Source of the DNA: Dehalococcoidia bacterium
GTDB lineage: Bacteria > Chloroflexota > Dehalococcoidia > Lucifugimonadales > Australimonadaceae
Assembly (NCBI GenBank): GCA_022449765.1
Contig: JAKUPZ010000009.1
Coordinates: 16,367-80,366, forward strand
DNA length: 64,000 bases
Direction: 5' to 3'
How positions within the stretch are numbered: position 1 is the stretch's first letter; every line of letters starts with the position of its first letter. Of the stretch, positions 42,883 through 51,623 are shown piece by piece. Made by a program: the position numbers and the translations under genes. The notes beneath the pieces are model-generated. The model was not told the origin of the DNA and did no database searches. It worked only from the letters and a program-made list of their open reading frames with translations.

Positions 42883-44349
42883 ATGGCTGATCGAAAACCC
42901 GTTCCATATAACGATTTACGTGGCTATCTGAAATTGCTTGAAGACAAGGGCATGCTTGTCCGAATTTCTGCTGAAGTTAACCTCGATGGAGAGCTCGGAG
43001 CAATAGCATATCGAGATCTTGTAAGAGATGGGCCTGCGCTTTGGTTCGACAACATAAAGGATTACCCTGGAATGCCTTTGGTCGCAAATATTATGTATAG
43101 AGAAGATCAACTGGCACTTGCGCTCAATGGTGAAGCAGATTGGGCTAATCTCCGGGACATCATCCATGAAGGAATGCAAGACAGGACTGCGAGCAACATC
43201 GTAGAAACTGGTCCTGTAAAAGAAGTCAAAATCATGGGGGAAGATGTTGACCTCGACATGCTACCCACACCTCGTTGGCATGAGGAGGATGGCGGACGCT
43301 ATATTGGCACTACGGCGGGTTTTGTCACAAAAGATCCATTAAATGGAAACCTTAATATGGGTCAATATCGCTCAATGATCATAGACAAAAATACTACTAC
43401 CGTAGAAATCATGGGGGATTGGGAAGTAGGTGCAAAACCACCCCAAGCCTCCAACTATGGTGGCGTAGGTGACCGCAATGGAGTTGTTCATATACTAGAA
43501 AATGAGGAAAAGGGGCTGCCCACCCCATGCGCAATAGTACTGGGTATGGACCCCCTATTGACTCTTTCATGTGGAACTGCAGTTCCGCATGATGAAAATG
43601 GGCACGGAGAATATGAAGCTGCTGGTAGCTGGGCTGGTAGACCAGTTGATCTTGTCAAATGTGAAACTAGTGACCTGATGGTACCGGCTAACGCAGAAAT
43701 AGTGCTAGAAGGAGAAATTGTCCCTTACGAGCGAGTTAACGATGGTCCGCATGGAGAGTCTACAGGCTTTTATAACCAGCATCCTTCTACATTTATGGTC
43801 AGGATTAAAGCAATCACTCATCGGAAGAATCCAATCAGCTTCGGCCTTATCTGTGGTCGTATTGAAGACTACCCCCGACCACTAATGCGCTCAAATACCT
43901 TACTTGATGTACTTATAGCAAAATCTGGATTGACCAATATTAAGGAAGTTTTTTTTCCTGATGCAGGAAGATCAGGTTTTCTCATCATACGTGCACAAAT
44001 CACAAACCCTGAGCAACCAAAGCAAATTATTGATGCTGCATATGAGCATATGCGGTATCGTTGGGTTATAGTCGTCGATGAGGACTGTAACGTAAGAGAT
44101 TGGAATGATGTACTTTGGCGTATTGTCTCGTCAGTAGTCCCAGATCGAGACATATATCGAGGGAAGGAATATGAATATCGGACACCTCATCCGGGTTCAA
44201 TTGAATTTGTCCCGCCAACGTACGGGATGGCGTTTGACGCAACCTTTGAATTCAAAGAATATGAGCACCCTCGTCCAGGCGTAGCTCAGCCAAGTATGAA
44301 GATGATGGAGCATGTTGCTTCAAGATGGAAAGATTTCGGGCTTAGTTAA
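42883..44349 (+). CDS. UbiD family (de)carboxylase, first copy
   Basis: About 488 residues, a typical length for UbiD enzymes. These use prenylated FMN to add or remove CO2 on aromatic or alpha,beta-unsaturated acids. The active-site Arg region is NMGQYRSMIIDKN and the catalytic Glu region is EIVLEGEIVPYERVNDGPHGEST; GPHGE is the metal/phosphate-site signature. ATG at 42883 has AAAGGAG nine bases upstream; an earlier ATG at 42847 does not. It is one of two tandem copies, similar over their length, separated by 21 bases, and followed by a UbiX gene, so the cofactor is made locally. Substrate unknown. Confidence 0.94.
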   Translation: MADRKPVPYNDLRGYLKLLEDKGMLVRISAEVNLDGELGAIAYRDLVRDGPALWFDNIKDYPGMPLVANIMYREDQLALALNGEADWANLRDIIHEGMQDRTASNIVETGPVKEVKIMGEDVDLDMLPTPRWHEEDGGRYIGTTAGFVTKDPLNGNLNMGQYRSMIIDKNTTTVEIMGDWEVGAKPPQASNYGGVGDRNGVVHILENEEKGLPTPCAIVLGMDPLLTLSCGTAVPHDENGHGEYEAAGSWAGRPVDLVKCETSDLMVPANAEIVLEGEIVPYERVNDGPHGESTGFYNQHPSTFMVRIKAITHRKNPISFGLICGRIEDYPRPLMRSNTLLDVLIAKSGLTNIKEVFFPDAGRSGFLIIRAQITNPEQPKQIIDAAYEHMRYRWVIVVDEDCNVRDWNDVLWRIVSSVVPDRDIYRGKEYEYRTPHPGSIEFVPPTYGMAFDATFEFKEYEHPRPGVAQPSMKMMEHVASRWKDFGLS

Positions 44350-44370
44350 TTTTTTAAGTGGAGGGCAGAG

Positions 44371-45846
44371 GTGACAACCTCAGAAAACAGAAAAGCAGTA
44401 TCGTACAAAAGTATGCGCGAATTTATGATGATTCTTGAAGAACGAGGTCTCTTAAAGCGTATTAATGCAGAGGTAGATTTAGATTTTGAGGTTGGAGCTA
44501 TCAGCTACCGATCTCTGACTCGCACGGGCCCTGGTTTACTTTTTGAAAATATAAAGGAAAACCCTGACAAGCAGCTTGTCACAAACATCATGTATTCACT
44601 TGATCAGCTTGCTGTAGCATTTAACGGCCCGAAAGATTGGGTTAAGTTGCACGATATAGTCAAGGAAGGCATGGCAGACCGTCTGCCTAGCGTCAAGGTA
44701 GATGATGGTCCTGTTAAAGAAGTGAAGATTTTTGGCGAAGACGTAGACCTCGCCGAAATCCCCACTCCGTTGTGGCACGAGTTAGATGCCGGGCGCTATA
44801 TTGCCACCACTGCAGGCGTCATAACAGTGGACCCCAAAACAGGTGCACACAATATGGGGCAGTATCGATCAATGATTATTGATCGCAACCACACCACAGT
44901 AAAAATCCAAGGAGATTTTGCGGTTGGCGCCAAACCTCCAACAGGTTCTACTTACGGAGGAGTCGGAGATCGCAATAGCGCTGTGCATATCTTAGAAAAC
45001 GAAGCTTTAGGTAAAAACACTCCATGTGCAATCGCACTAGGCATGGATCCATTGCTTGTCCTAGCCGCTGGAACTGCCGTACCAGAAAATGACCAAGGTT
45101 TGGCAGAATATGATGCCGCAGGTGCATGGGCTGGTAGGCCTGTTGAACTTGTCAAATGCGACACGATTGATGTCTGGGTTCCCGCTGAGTCCGAGTATAT
45201 TCTTGAAGGAGAAATACTTGCAGGCGAGCGACATTTTGATGGTCCTCATGGTGAATCCTCGGGCTTTTATAATAAAAATTATGCAGCATTTGTATTTCGA
45301 GTAAATGCTATAACACATAGGAAAAGCCCAATCAATTTCGGACTCATCTGCGGTCGTATTGAGGATTACCCGAGACCATTAATGCGATCAGGTTCTATTC
45401 TTCAAACACTAGTAAGCAAGTCGGGATTGACTAATATTCTGGAGGTTCATTTCCCCGATGCTGGTGCTGGTGGCGTCATTGTTATACGTGCAAAAATAGA
45501 GAAAGAGGGTCAAGCCCGACAGATTCTGGACGCAGCATATCAGCACCTCCGGTATCGATGGGTAGTGTTGGTGGACGAAGACTGTGACGTCCGTGATTGG
45601 AACGACATATGGTGGCGCATCGTTTCTTTCTGTGAGCCAGGGGATAATACTTTCATTGGGCCAGAGCACCCAAGGCACCTTGGACGACCAGGGGAAATGG
45701 ATTTCGTACCACCTCCTCATGGTATGGGCATTGATGCCACACGGGAGCACAAGAAAACAGAATACCCAGTGCCACCTCCGTCTAAACCAACTATGGAAAT
45801 ATTAGACAAGGTCGGCGAGCGTTGGGATGAACTAGCTCTATCCTAG
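44371..45846 (+). CDS. UbiD family (de)carboxylase, second copy
   Basis: 491 residues, clearly paralogous to the gene just upstream: the YRSMIID, EGEI and DGPHGES active-site segments are identical or nearly so, and the C-terminal VDEDCDVRDWND matches VDEDCNVRDWND there. Start is GTG at 44371 with GGAGGG seven bases before it. Tandem copies could form a hetero-oligomer, or act on different substrates of one pathway. It is followed by a UbiX-like gene 29 bases later. Confidence 0.94.
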   Translation: MTTSENRKAVSYKSMREFMMILEERGLLKRINAEVDLDFEVGAISYRSLTRTGPGLLFENIKENPDKQLVTNIMYSLDQLAVAFNGPKDWVKLHDIVKEGMADRLPSVKVDDGPVKEVKIFGEDVDLAEIPTPLWHELDAGRYIATTAGVITVDPKTGAHNMGQYRSMIIDRNHTTVKIQGDFAVGAKPPTGSTYGGVGDRNSAVHILENEALGKNTPCAIALGMDPLLVLAAGTAVPENDQGLAEYDAAGAWAGRPVELVKCDTIDVWVPAESEYILEGEILAGERHFDGPHGESSGFYNKNYAAFVFRVNAITHRKSPINFGLICGRIEDYPRPLMRSGSILQTLVSKSGLTNILEVHFPDAGAGGVIVIRAKIEKEGQARQILDAAYQHLRYRWVVLVDEDCDVRDWNDIWWRIVSFCEPGDNTFIGPEHPRHLGRPGEMDFVPPPHGMGIDATREHKKTEYPVPPPSKPTMEILDKVGERWDELALS

Positions 45847-45875
45847 GAATTTAGCCATTTAGAAGGGGCATTAAC

Positions 45876-46481
45876 TTGCCCCTTCTTGGAGACCAGCTTT
45901 TGAGAAAAATAATTGTAGGTATTAGCGGTTCCTCTGCTCCTCATTATGGGATCTATACACTTAAGGCTCTACAAGCAATTGATGACGTAGAGACACACTT
46001 AATTCTGTCTGAAGGAGCCCACCTTTCCATTAAATATGAGGCCCCTGAATGGTCCATAAGTGATATTGAAGGCCTTGCAGATATCGTTCATAGCCCCAAA
46101 AACATGGCAGCCAGTGTCTCAAGCGGATCATTTAAAACGGATGGAATGGTTGTTGTTCCATGTTCTATGAAAACCCTTGCAGGGATTGCTAATTCTTACA
46201 ACAATGATCTCATTACAAGAGCAGCTGATGTATGCCTTAAAGAACGTCGCAAACTCGTTGTTGTAGCAAGAGAAACACCTCTACATAGAGGGCATTTAAC
46301 TAACATGCTAGCGGTCTCCGACATGGGCGGCATCATACTTCCTCCAATACCAGGGTTTTACTCAGGGCCACAAACCATAGATGACATCATCAATCACACC
46401 GTAGGGAAAATTCTAGATCTGCTTGATATCGAAAATAACCAGTTCAAAAGATGGGAAGGAAAAGATCCTTCATCTGATTGA
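45876..46481 (+). CDS. ubiX: UbiX/Pad1-like flavin prenyltransferase
   Basis: Makes prenylated FMN, the UbiD cofactor, from FMN and dimethylallyl phosphate. 201 residues as written. KIIVGISGSSAPHYG holds the FMN-binding GxSGS-type loop, VVVPCSMKTLAGIANSYNNDL the second flavin site, and RKLVVVARETPLHRGHLTN the prenyl-phosphate site. No ATG start fits: TTG at 45876 (AAGGGG seven bases before) or TTG at 45900 (MRKIIVG, the usual UbiX N-terminus; GGAG upstream). I list the longer one. It sits directly behind two UbiD genes, which supports both calls. Confidence 0.92.
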   Translation: MPLLGDQLLRKIIVGISGSSAPHYGIYTLKALQAIDDVETHLILSEGAHLSIKYEAPEWSISDIEGLADIVHSPKNMAASVSSGSFKTDGMVVVPCSMKTLAGIANSYNNDLITRAADVCLKERRKLVVVARETPLHRGHLTNMLAVSDMGGIILPPIPGFYSGPQTIDDIINHTVGKILDLLDIENNQFKRWEGKDPSSD

Positions 46482-46491
46482 AGGCTGAGCA

Positions 46492-46944
46492 ATGTCTGAA
46501 GACTTAGGAAATATCATCCCAGATGACTTATATAACGCTTTGCTCCATGAAAATGTAACAATTTCTCCTGGTAAAGCAATATTGATCACTACTTCTGACT
46601 CCAGCGGCTGGCCCCACCCAGCATTGCTTTCATTTAGAGAAGTAGGGGTTAAAGATCGAAATACTATTCGCATAAAGACTTATTCAGGGTCGAATACTAC
46701 TCAAAACCTCAAGGATAATGGGGTGATAACTTTAGTTTTTATCGATCCCACAATGACTTATTATGTAAAAGGCCTTGCTACGATACTCCAATCTCAGGCA
46801 GAAGATGCGCTTGACATGCTTACCGCCATGGATATATCTATCCGACAAGTTTTGCGCGATTTTACTTCTGAGGATGAAGAAGGCGCATTCATCACTTCGG
46901 GAATAATGTTCCACAATCCGTGGGATTCTGAAAGACGCATATAA
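46492..46944 (+). CDS. PPOX-like FMN-binding split-barrel protein
   Basis: 150 residues resembling pyridoxamine-phosphate-oxidase-like flavoproteins: KAILITTSDSSGWPHPALLSF as the first strands, IRIKTYSGSNTTQNLKDNGVITLVF as the flavin-phosphate region, and YYVKGLATIL. Relatives are FMN-dependent reductases or flavin carriers. It starts 10 bases after the ubiX stop, inside the same gene string, so it may supply reduced flavin or act in the same pathway; that is inferred from position only. A short C-terminal tail (FHNPWDSERRI) is unusual. Confidence 0.75.
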   Translation: MSEDLGNIIPDDLYNALLHENVTISPGKAILITTSDSSGWPHPALLSFREVGVKDRNTIRIKTYSGSNTTQNLKDNGVITLVFIDPTMTYYVKGLATILQSQAEDALDMLTAMDISIRQVLRDFTSEDEEGAFITSGIMFHNPWDSERRI

Positions 46945-46958
46945 CTAATGGGGAAATA

Positions 46959-48077
46959 ATGAAAGTCACAAAAATTTCGGCCACAACGGCAGTTATTCCA
47001 CTGCGTAATGTAACTTCCTTTTCAACTCGTACGGTAAGCGAGCGTCATTACACTATCGTAAAAATTCTTACTGATGAAGGAATAGAAGGTATTGGTTTTT
47101 GCTATTGCGGAAATGCAGCCGGATCAATTGTTACCAGTGCAGTGCGCAATCTATTAGCAAAACATGTAATTGGACAGGACCCTCATAACACAGAATTCAT
47201 TTGGGACGCGATGTACAAAGACGCATTGTTAATGGGTCGTCGCGGTGCAGTTGTCAGGGCAATTAGTGCAATTGACAACGCACTTTGGGATATCAATGCA
47301 AAACATGCAAAGCTTCCTCTGTATCAATACTTAGGTGGTTTTTACCAAGATGTTGTACCTGCTTATGCAAGCGGGGGTTATTACCTTGATGGGAAAACCC
47401 CGGAGCATCTTGCAGAGGAGTGTCTCAGTTATGTCGATATGGGATTCAAAGCGGTAAAAATTAAAGTAGGTCGCGTGAGTGCAATCGAGGATGCAGCACG
47501 GATAGAAGCAGTACGTAATGCAATTGGCGATGAGGTTGAATTATTTACTGATGCTAACAATGCTTGGAATGATGCTACTTCGGCGATTCGCGCAATCAGG
47601 CTTTGGGAAGATTACGATCTTGGATGGGTTGAAGAACCAACAATGCCTGACGAAATGGAGGCAAGTGCAGCAATAGCAGCGAGAGTCGATGTACCAATTG
47701 CTACTGGAGAGATTCATCAAACCAGATGGGATTTTATGGACATGATTGATCGTCAAGCAGCAGCGATAATTCAGCCTGATGCTGGAGTATGTGGAGGCAT
47801 AACCGAATTTCGACGTATCGCTGCTTATGCAGCAGCCCATAGCATAACTATCGCGCCCCATTGGCTCGCTGATCTACATGTACATCTAGTTGCTGCAACG
47901 CCTAACGCCACTTATGTGGAATATTTTACGGACACTGAAGTTCTAAACATTATGGAGATTTTCAATAATCGCCTTGAAGTAAAAGGTCACGGACTTGCTT
48001 TGCCACAAACTCCGGGTATCGGAGTAGAAATTGATGAAAAAGCATTATCTAAATTTTCTATAGATAGCTGGGAATAG
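46959..48077 (+). CDS. Mandelate racemase / muconate lactonizing enzyme family protein
   Basis: Enolase-superfamily enzyme of 372 residues. It abstracts a proton alpha to a carboxylate using a base and a Mg2+ ion. The catalytic Lys pair is in KIKVG (residues 167-171), metal ligands are Asp198 (TDANNAW), Glu225 or Glu226 (VEEP) and Glu251 (ATGEIHQ), followed by QPDAGVCGG and His301 (APHWLAD). The KxK motif with a His in the last barrel strand matches mandelate racemase-like or sugar-acid dehydratase members. It follows the PPOX-like gene by 14 bases and precedes the amidohydrolase by 22. Many enolase-superfamily paralogues are reported from SAR202 genomes, which fits this context. Confidence 0.93.
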   Translation: MKVTKISATTAVIPLRNVTSFSTRTVSERHYTIVKILTDEGIEGIGFCYCGNAAGSIVTSAVRNLLAKHVIGQDPHNTEFIWDAMYKDALLMGRRGAVVRAISAIDNALWDINAKHAKLPLYQYLGGFYQDVVPAYASGGYYLDGKTPEHLAEECLSYVDMGFKAVKIKVGRVSAIEDAARIEAVRNAIGDEVELFTDANNAWNDATSAIRAIRLWEDYDLGWVEEPTMPDEMEASAAIAARVDVPIATGEIHQTRWDFMDMIDRQAAAIIQPDAGVCGGITEFRRIAAYAAAHSITIAPHWLADLHVHLVAATPNATYVEYFTDTEVLNIMEIFNNRLEVKGHGLALPQTPGIGVEIDEKALSKFSIDSWE

Positions 48078-48099
48078 GCTTAAAATTAAAGGAGCAGCA

Positions 48100-49254
48100 A
48101 TGTTAAAAGCCTTCGATGCCGACGGACATGTGGATGAATGGGAAGGTACATTTTCTGATGAATATTTGGAGCCCGCGTTTAGAGAACAACGACCGGTGGT
48201 TGTTGACGCCGATCTACAAGGAACTTATTTTACCTGGAATATTCCTGGGCGTGGTCTATGGAGAGTAGGATCTTCCCCTTCTAGCAAAGGTGGAGTTAAT
48301 TCACAAGAGAATATTCGACTTGCAGAATGGAGAGGTACTTTAGAGAGCGGTGAATTCAGATCTGCGGCCGCTAGATCAGAATTACTTGATGTAGAGAACA
48401 CCGAAATACAAGTTAATTACCCTACGTTGTTTCTTTATCACCCAACCACGCTAGACATACCGCTGAATCAGGCGCTAACCCGTGCATACAACAACTGGAT
48501 TTCCGACATATCAAACCAAGAACCAGAACGTTATAAATGGGTAACGGTCGTCGATGTTCATGATCCTAAAGAAGCGGCAAAGGAAATATTCCGGACAAAA
48601 GAGATGGGGTCTGTGGGTATTATGGTTCACGGTATGTATGGAACAAGAACCATTGATGATGATTTTTTTGCACCTTTATGGAGTGCTGCGCAAGAGGCAC
48701 AATTACCGATTGCCGTTCATCCTGGTAGGGCTTCCCTTGATGTATATAATGCCAATCCCAATTATGGTGCTGCACAGTTCCATTTGTCTGTTCTATTGGG
48801 CTTTCGTCATATTATGGCCTCGGGTGTATTAGATCGGTACCCGGGGGTCAATGTAGGATTTTTAGAAACTGGGTGTAGTTGGGTAGATTTCGCAGTTGAG
48901 CAAGTAGATCTCATAGTCCACGACACTAAATTCAGGGCTGAGTTGGGTGCTACTAGAGCAGAGCATGATGCATTAATTGCAAAAGGCTTACCAAAACTGA
49001 CGCCAGAGGAATACATTAAATCTGGGCGAGTTTTCATCGGATTTGAAGTTGATGAAGAAATGCTGCCCTACGTTATACAACGCTGGGGGGAAGACTGTTG
49101 GCTATACGCTAGTGATATTCCGCACGGACATCGAATCGTAAATGCTCCTCAGCAATTCGAATTACGTAAGGATATTAGCGAGGTTGCCAAGCGAAAACTG
49201 CTAATCGATAACACTGCAAGTTTTTACGGATTGCCAGTTCCGGCAGCTCAATAA
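48100..49254 (+). CDS. Amidohydrolase_2 family metal-dependent hydrolase/decarboxylase
   Basis: TIM-barrel metalloprotein of 384 residues. N-terminal FDADGHVDEWEGTF is the DxH-type metal site of the amidohydrolase_2 group (ACMSD, gamma-resorcylate decarboxylase, 4-oxalomesaconate hydratase-like). The later His is in LPIAVHPGRASLD, and the Asp of LYASDIPHG closes the site. Members act as decarboxylases or hydrolases of ring-cleavage products, which fits a pathway with two UbiD enzymes and an enolase-type protein upstream. GGAG is seven bases from the ATG. The convergent HTH-FtsZ gene starts its 3' end 8 bases later. Confidence 0.9.
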   Translation: MLKAFDADGHVDEWEGTFSDEYLEPAFREQRPVVVDADLQGTYFTWNIPGRGLWRVGSSPSSKGGVNSQENIRLAEWRGTLESGEFRSAAARSELLDVENTEIQVNYPTLFLYHPTTLDIPLNQALTRAYNNWISDISNQEPERYKWVTVVDVHDPKEAAKEIFRTKEMGSVGIMVHGMYGTRTIDDDFFAPLWSAAQEAQLPIAVHPGRASLDVYNANPNYGAAQFHLSVLLGFRHIMASGVLDRYPGVNVGFLETGCSWVDFAVEQVDLIVHDTKFRAELGATRAEHDALIAKGLPKLTPEEYIKSGRVFIGFEVDEEMLPYVIQRWGEDCWLYASDIPHGHRIVNAPQQFELRKDISEVAKRKLLIDNTASFYGLPVPAAQ

Positions 49255-49261
49255 ACTAATT

Positions 49262-50767
49262 CTAATAATCGTTCCTACGCCTGAATCCTAAGCGCTTTAA
49301 AAAGCTTGGAAGCTCGACCGGAGGTTCTGGCTCTTCTTCTTCCAGAGCCGGAGAAGAACCGAACATTTCTTCAAATTGCTTATTGAGAATGTTGCTTCCT
49401 CCTTCCGGTAAACCAGTTGCAATTACCGTAACTCGGATTTCATCTTCCATTTTGGGGTCTGTGACCATACCGAAAATAATATTTGCATCTGGGTCAACTA
49501 ACCGAGCAACGAAATCGGAAGCCTGCTGCACTTCAAGCAAGGTAACATCAGTACCGCCCGTAATATTCAATAAGACCCTTGTGGCACCCTCTATAGGTGC
49601 GTCTAACAGAGGGCTGGCCATAGCTTCTTTGGCAGCAAGTTGTGCTCTGTTCTCACCACGTCCGTGACCTATAGCCATCCAAGCTGGCCCTGCTCCAGAC
49701 ATAACAGCTTTCACATCTGCAAAATCTAAGTTTATTTCCCCTGGAATAGTAACCAATTCAGCTATCGACTGGACTCCTTGACGCAGGACGTCATCAGCAA
49801 TACGAAACGCATTTTCAGCAGTCATTTGCTCGTCAGAGACTGTAGTCAGTCGATCATTTGGAATCAATATCAAAGTGTCAACATTACCTTGCAATGCATC
49901 AATACCTTGGTCAGCCTGATCTGATCGGCGGCGTCCTTCAAAGCCAAATGGCTTTGTAACTACTGCGATGGTAAGAGCACCAACTTCTTTTGCTATTTCA
50001 GCTACCACAGGAGCTGCACCTGTACCAGTACCTCCACCCATTCCGGCTGCAATAAACACCATGTCGCAGCCATTTAAAAGATCATATAGATCTTCACGTG
50101 ACTCTTGCGCCGCCTCTCGCCCAATGGAAGGGTCTCCCCCTACCCCAAGACCTCGTGCAAGACGATCTCCAATTCTCACTTTCTCTGGAACATCTAGATG
50201 TATAAGGTGCTGCGCGTCAGTGTTTATAGCAACGTACTCTACCCCTGGAATTCTTTGTCTGTACATCCTTGTAACAGCATTAGATCCACCACCACCTACT
50301 CCAATGACTTTGATCCGTGCAACACCTATAGGAAGCTGCGAAATATGAGGAGCGTTGTCCATCGAAGCTAGTGAATCAGTATTATTTCCTTCCGCCCATA
50401 ATTCATCAGGGTCGATATTTTCAAATTCAGAATCCACTGCATTTACCTCCAATGGACTTTGACTCAAGGTCTCTCGTCCCTCTAATAATCGCATCAGGTG
50501 TAACCAAGTTTTGTTGGACACTTCAGACGGCTTAAGCAAACCTTGCTCTAGCACTGCCAATTCTTCGTATGGCACGCCTAATTCTTCTGAGATTTGCGCC
50601 AGAGTGTATTTGGTACGATACCTCAGTTCACGAATGTAGTTTGCAAAACGATACATCTCACTAGAAACATCGCCAGACGCAGCCAACCATCTTTCTGCAG
50701 CATTCATAGCAAAACGCACCCAAGCATTCCTGCTAATTTGAATACTGTTTTTGTCTTCAAATGTCAT
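49262..50767 (-). CDS. FtsZ-like GTPase with N-terminal XRE-type helix-turn-helix domain
   Basis: 501 residues. Residues 40-97 match a Cro/XRE DNA-binding domain: FANYIRELRYRTKY, the recognition pair TLAQISEELG and VPYEELAVLEQG, then LLKPSEV and a final LHLMRLLEG helix. An acidic linker (98-146) leads to a complete FtsZ core: [25 protein letters not shown] near 242-253 and the T7 loop NLDFADVK near 346-353, all intact, so GTPase activity is expected. The C-terminal tail ends in VELPSFLKRLGFRRR, resembling the FtsA-binding peptide of the other FtsZ. Its ATG overlaps the stop of the upstream sigma-like gene (TAATG). Ordinary FtsZ is about 350-400 residues without such a domain. Possible role: linking division filaments to DNA or to transcription. 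Confidence 0.9.
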   Translation of the reverse strand: MTFEDKNSIQISRNAWVRFAMNAAERWLAASGDVSSEMYRFANYIRELRYRTKYTLAQISEELGVPYEELAVLEQGLLKPSEVSNKTWLHLMRLLEGRETLSQSPLEVNAVDSEFENIDPDELWAEGNNTDSLASMDNAPHISQLPIGVARIKVIGVGGGGSNAVTRMYRQRIPGVEYVAINTDAQHLIHLDVPEKVRIGDRLARGLGVGGDPSIGREAAQESREDLYDLLNGCDMVFIAAGMGGGTGTGAAPVVAEIAKEVGALTIAVVTKPFGFEGRRRSDQADQGIDALQGNVDTLILIPNDRLTTVSDEQMTAENAFRIADDVLRQGVQSIAELVTIPGEINLDFADVKAVMSGAGPAWMAIGHGRGENRAQLAAKEAMASPLLDAPIEGATRVLLNITGGTDVTLLEVQQASDFVARLVDPDANIIFGMVTDPKMEDEIRVTVIATGLPEGGSNILNKQFEEMFGSSPALEEEEPEPPVELPSFLKRLGFRRRNDY

Positions 50768-51453
50768 TATTCATTTTCCTCAGGTAGGCGTGACATTATT
50801 CCTGAGATCTCATTACGATCTAGTCCATGTTGCTCACAAAACATCTTAAATCGATCTCGTGCTCTATTAACCCGAATCGCAATAGCACGATTACTCGGCG
50901 CATCTAGCATTACTACCATTTGGTCTACGTTTCTACCCAGCATATACCTTAGTCTCAAAGCAAAAGCATCCCGAGGGAAATCAGACTCGAAACTTATCCA
51001 AACTGAAGAATATTCTTCAAATACGGAGCTTGAATCAATGCCATTTTCGGCTAAGTGCTCAGCATCTGATTGGCCTGAAACGCCAATGTCTTCTGAGGGG
51101 CTAACTAAGGTTTGTTCTTCAGACAATGTCCATAATCTACGGAATTTAGATTCAACGGTACGCTCATACCATTCATTCACGGTACTCCGACCAGGAAAAC
51201 TTTCAATTCCTAATAAGAGTGACACGAAAGCATCTGCTGCAGAGTCGTCTCGAAATTCGGGAAGGATATCGGCAACGCCCCATTTCTGAGGCTCATCATA
51301 GATTCGTTCAGCTAATTTGGCAGCTAAATCTTTGGCCTCTTTCACGCTGTTAGTTTGGCGTGCATAATCCCCTCGTGCTTCTATAAAATCCCGAAGCACT
51401 ATTTGGAGTCGTTTAACAATTTCTTCTTCAGAAAGAAAAGTGACGTCATACAT
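50767..51453 (-). CDS. Sigma-factor-like protein coupled to the HTH-FtsZ gene
   Basis: 228 residues. Residues about 66-110 read like sigma-70 region 2 (FRDDSAADAFVSLLLGIESF then PGRSTVNEWYERTVESKFRR), where the usual form is 'aF...l..l..f.g.s....Wl...a.N..rr'. Residues about 155-207 read like region 4 (PRDAFALRLRYMLGRNVDQM then LDAPSNRAIAIRVNRARDRF), the helix-turn-helix that contacts -35 DNA. Between them is a polar, acidic 45-residue spacer. Both regions are divergent, so it may be an ECF-like sigma, an anti-sigma-type decoy or simply a DNA-binding relative. It ends in TAATG, coupling translation to the FtsZ gene. Promoter should lie in the 170-base gap before the carboxylase gene. Confidence 0.7.
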   Translation of the reverse strand: MYDVTFLSEEEIVKRLQIVLRDFIEARGDYARQTNSVKEAKDLAAKLAERIYDEPQKWGVADILPEFRDDSAADAFVSLLLGIESFPGRSTVNEWYERTVESKFRRLWTLSEEQTLVSPSEDIGVSGQSDAEHLAENGIDSSSVFEEYSSVWISFESDFPRDAFALRLRYMLGRNVDQMVVMLDAPSNRAIAIRVNRARDRFKMFCEQHGLDRNEISGIMSRLPEENE

Positions 51454-51623
51454 ATTTAGTAATCCAAACCAAAGCCATCAATACCTTGATGAATGATAAC
51501 AGTATCGTAATTCAGTAGTGCAGTCCATGAAACCTATTTATTCAGCGTCCATTTCTCAATGTGTGAAAATGCTAACCGTGCTAGGATTGCATGCGAAATA
51601 CGGATTCTCCGAAAGCATAACTT

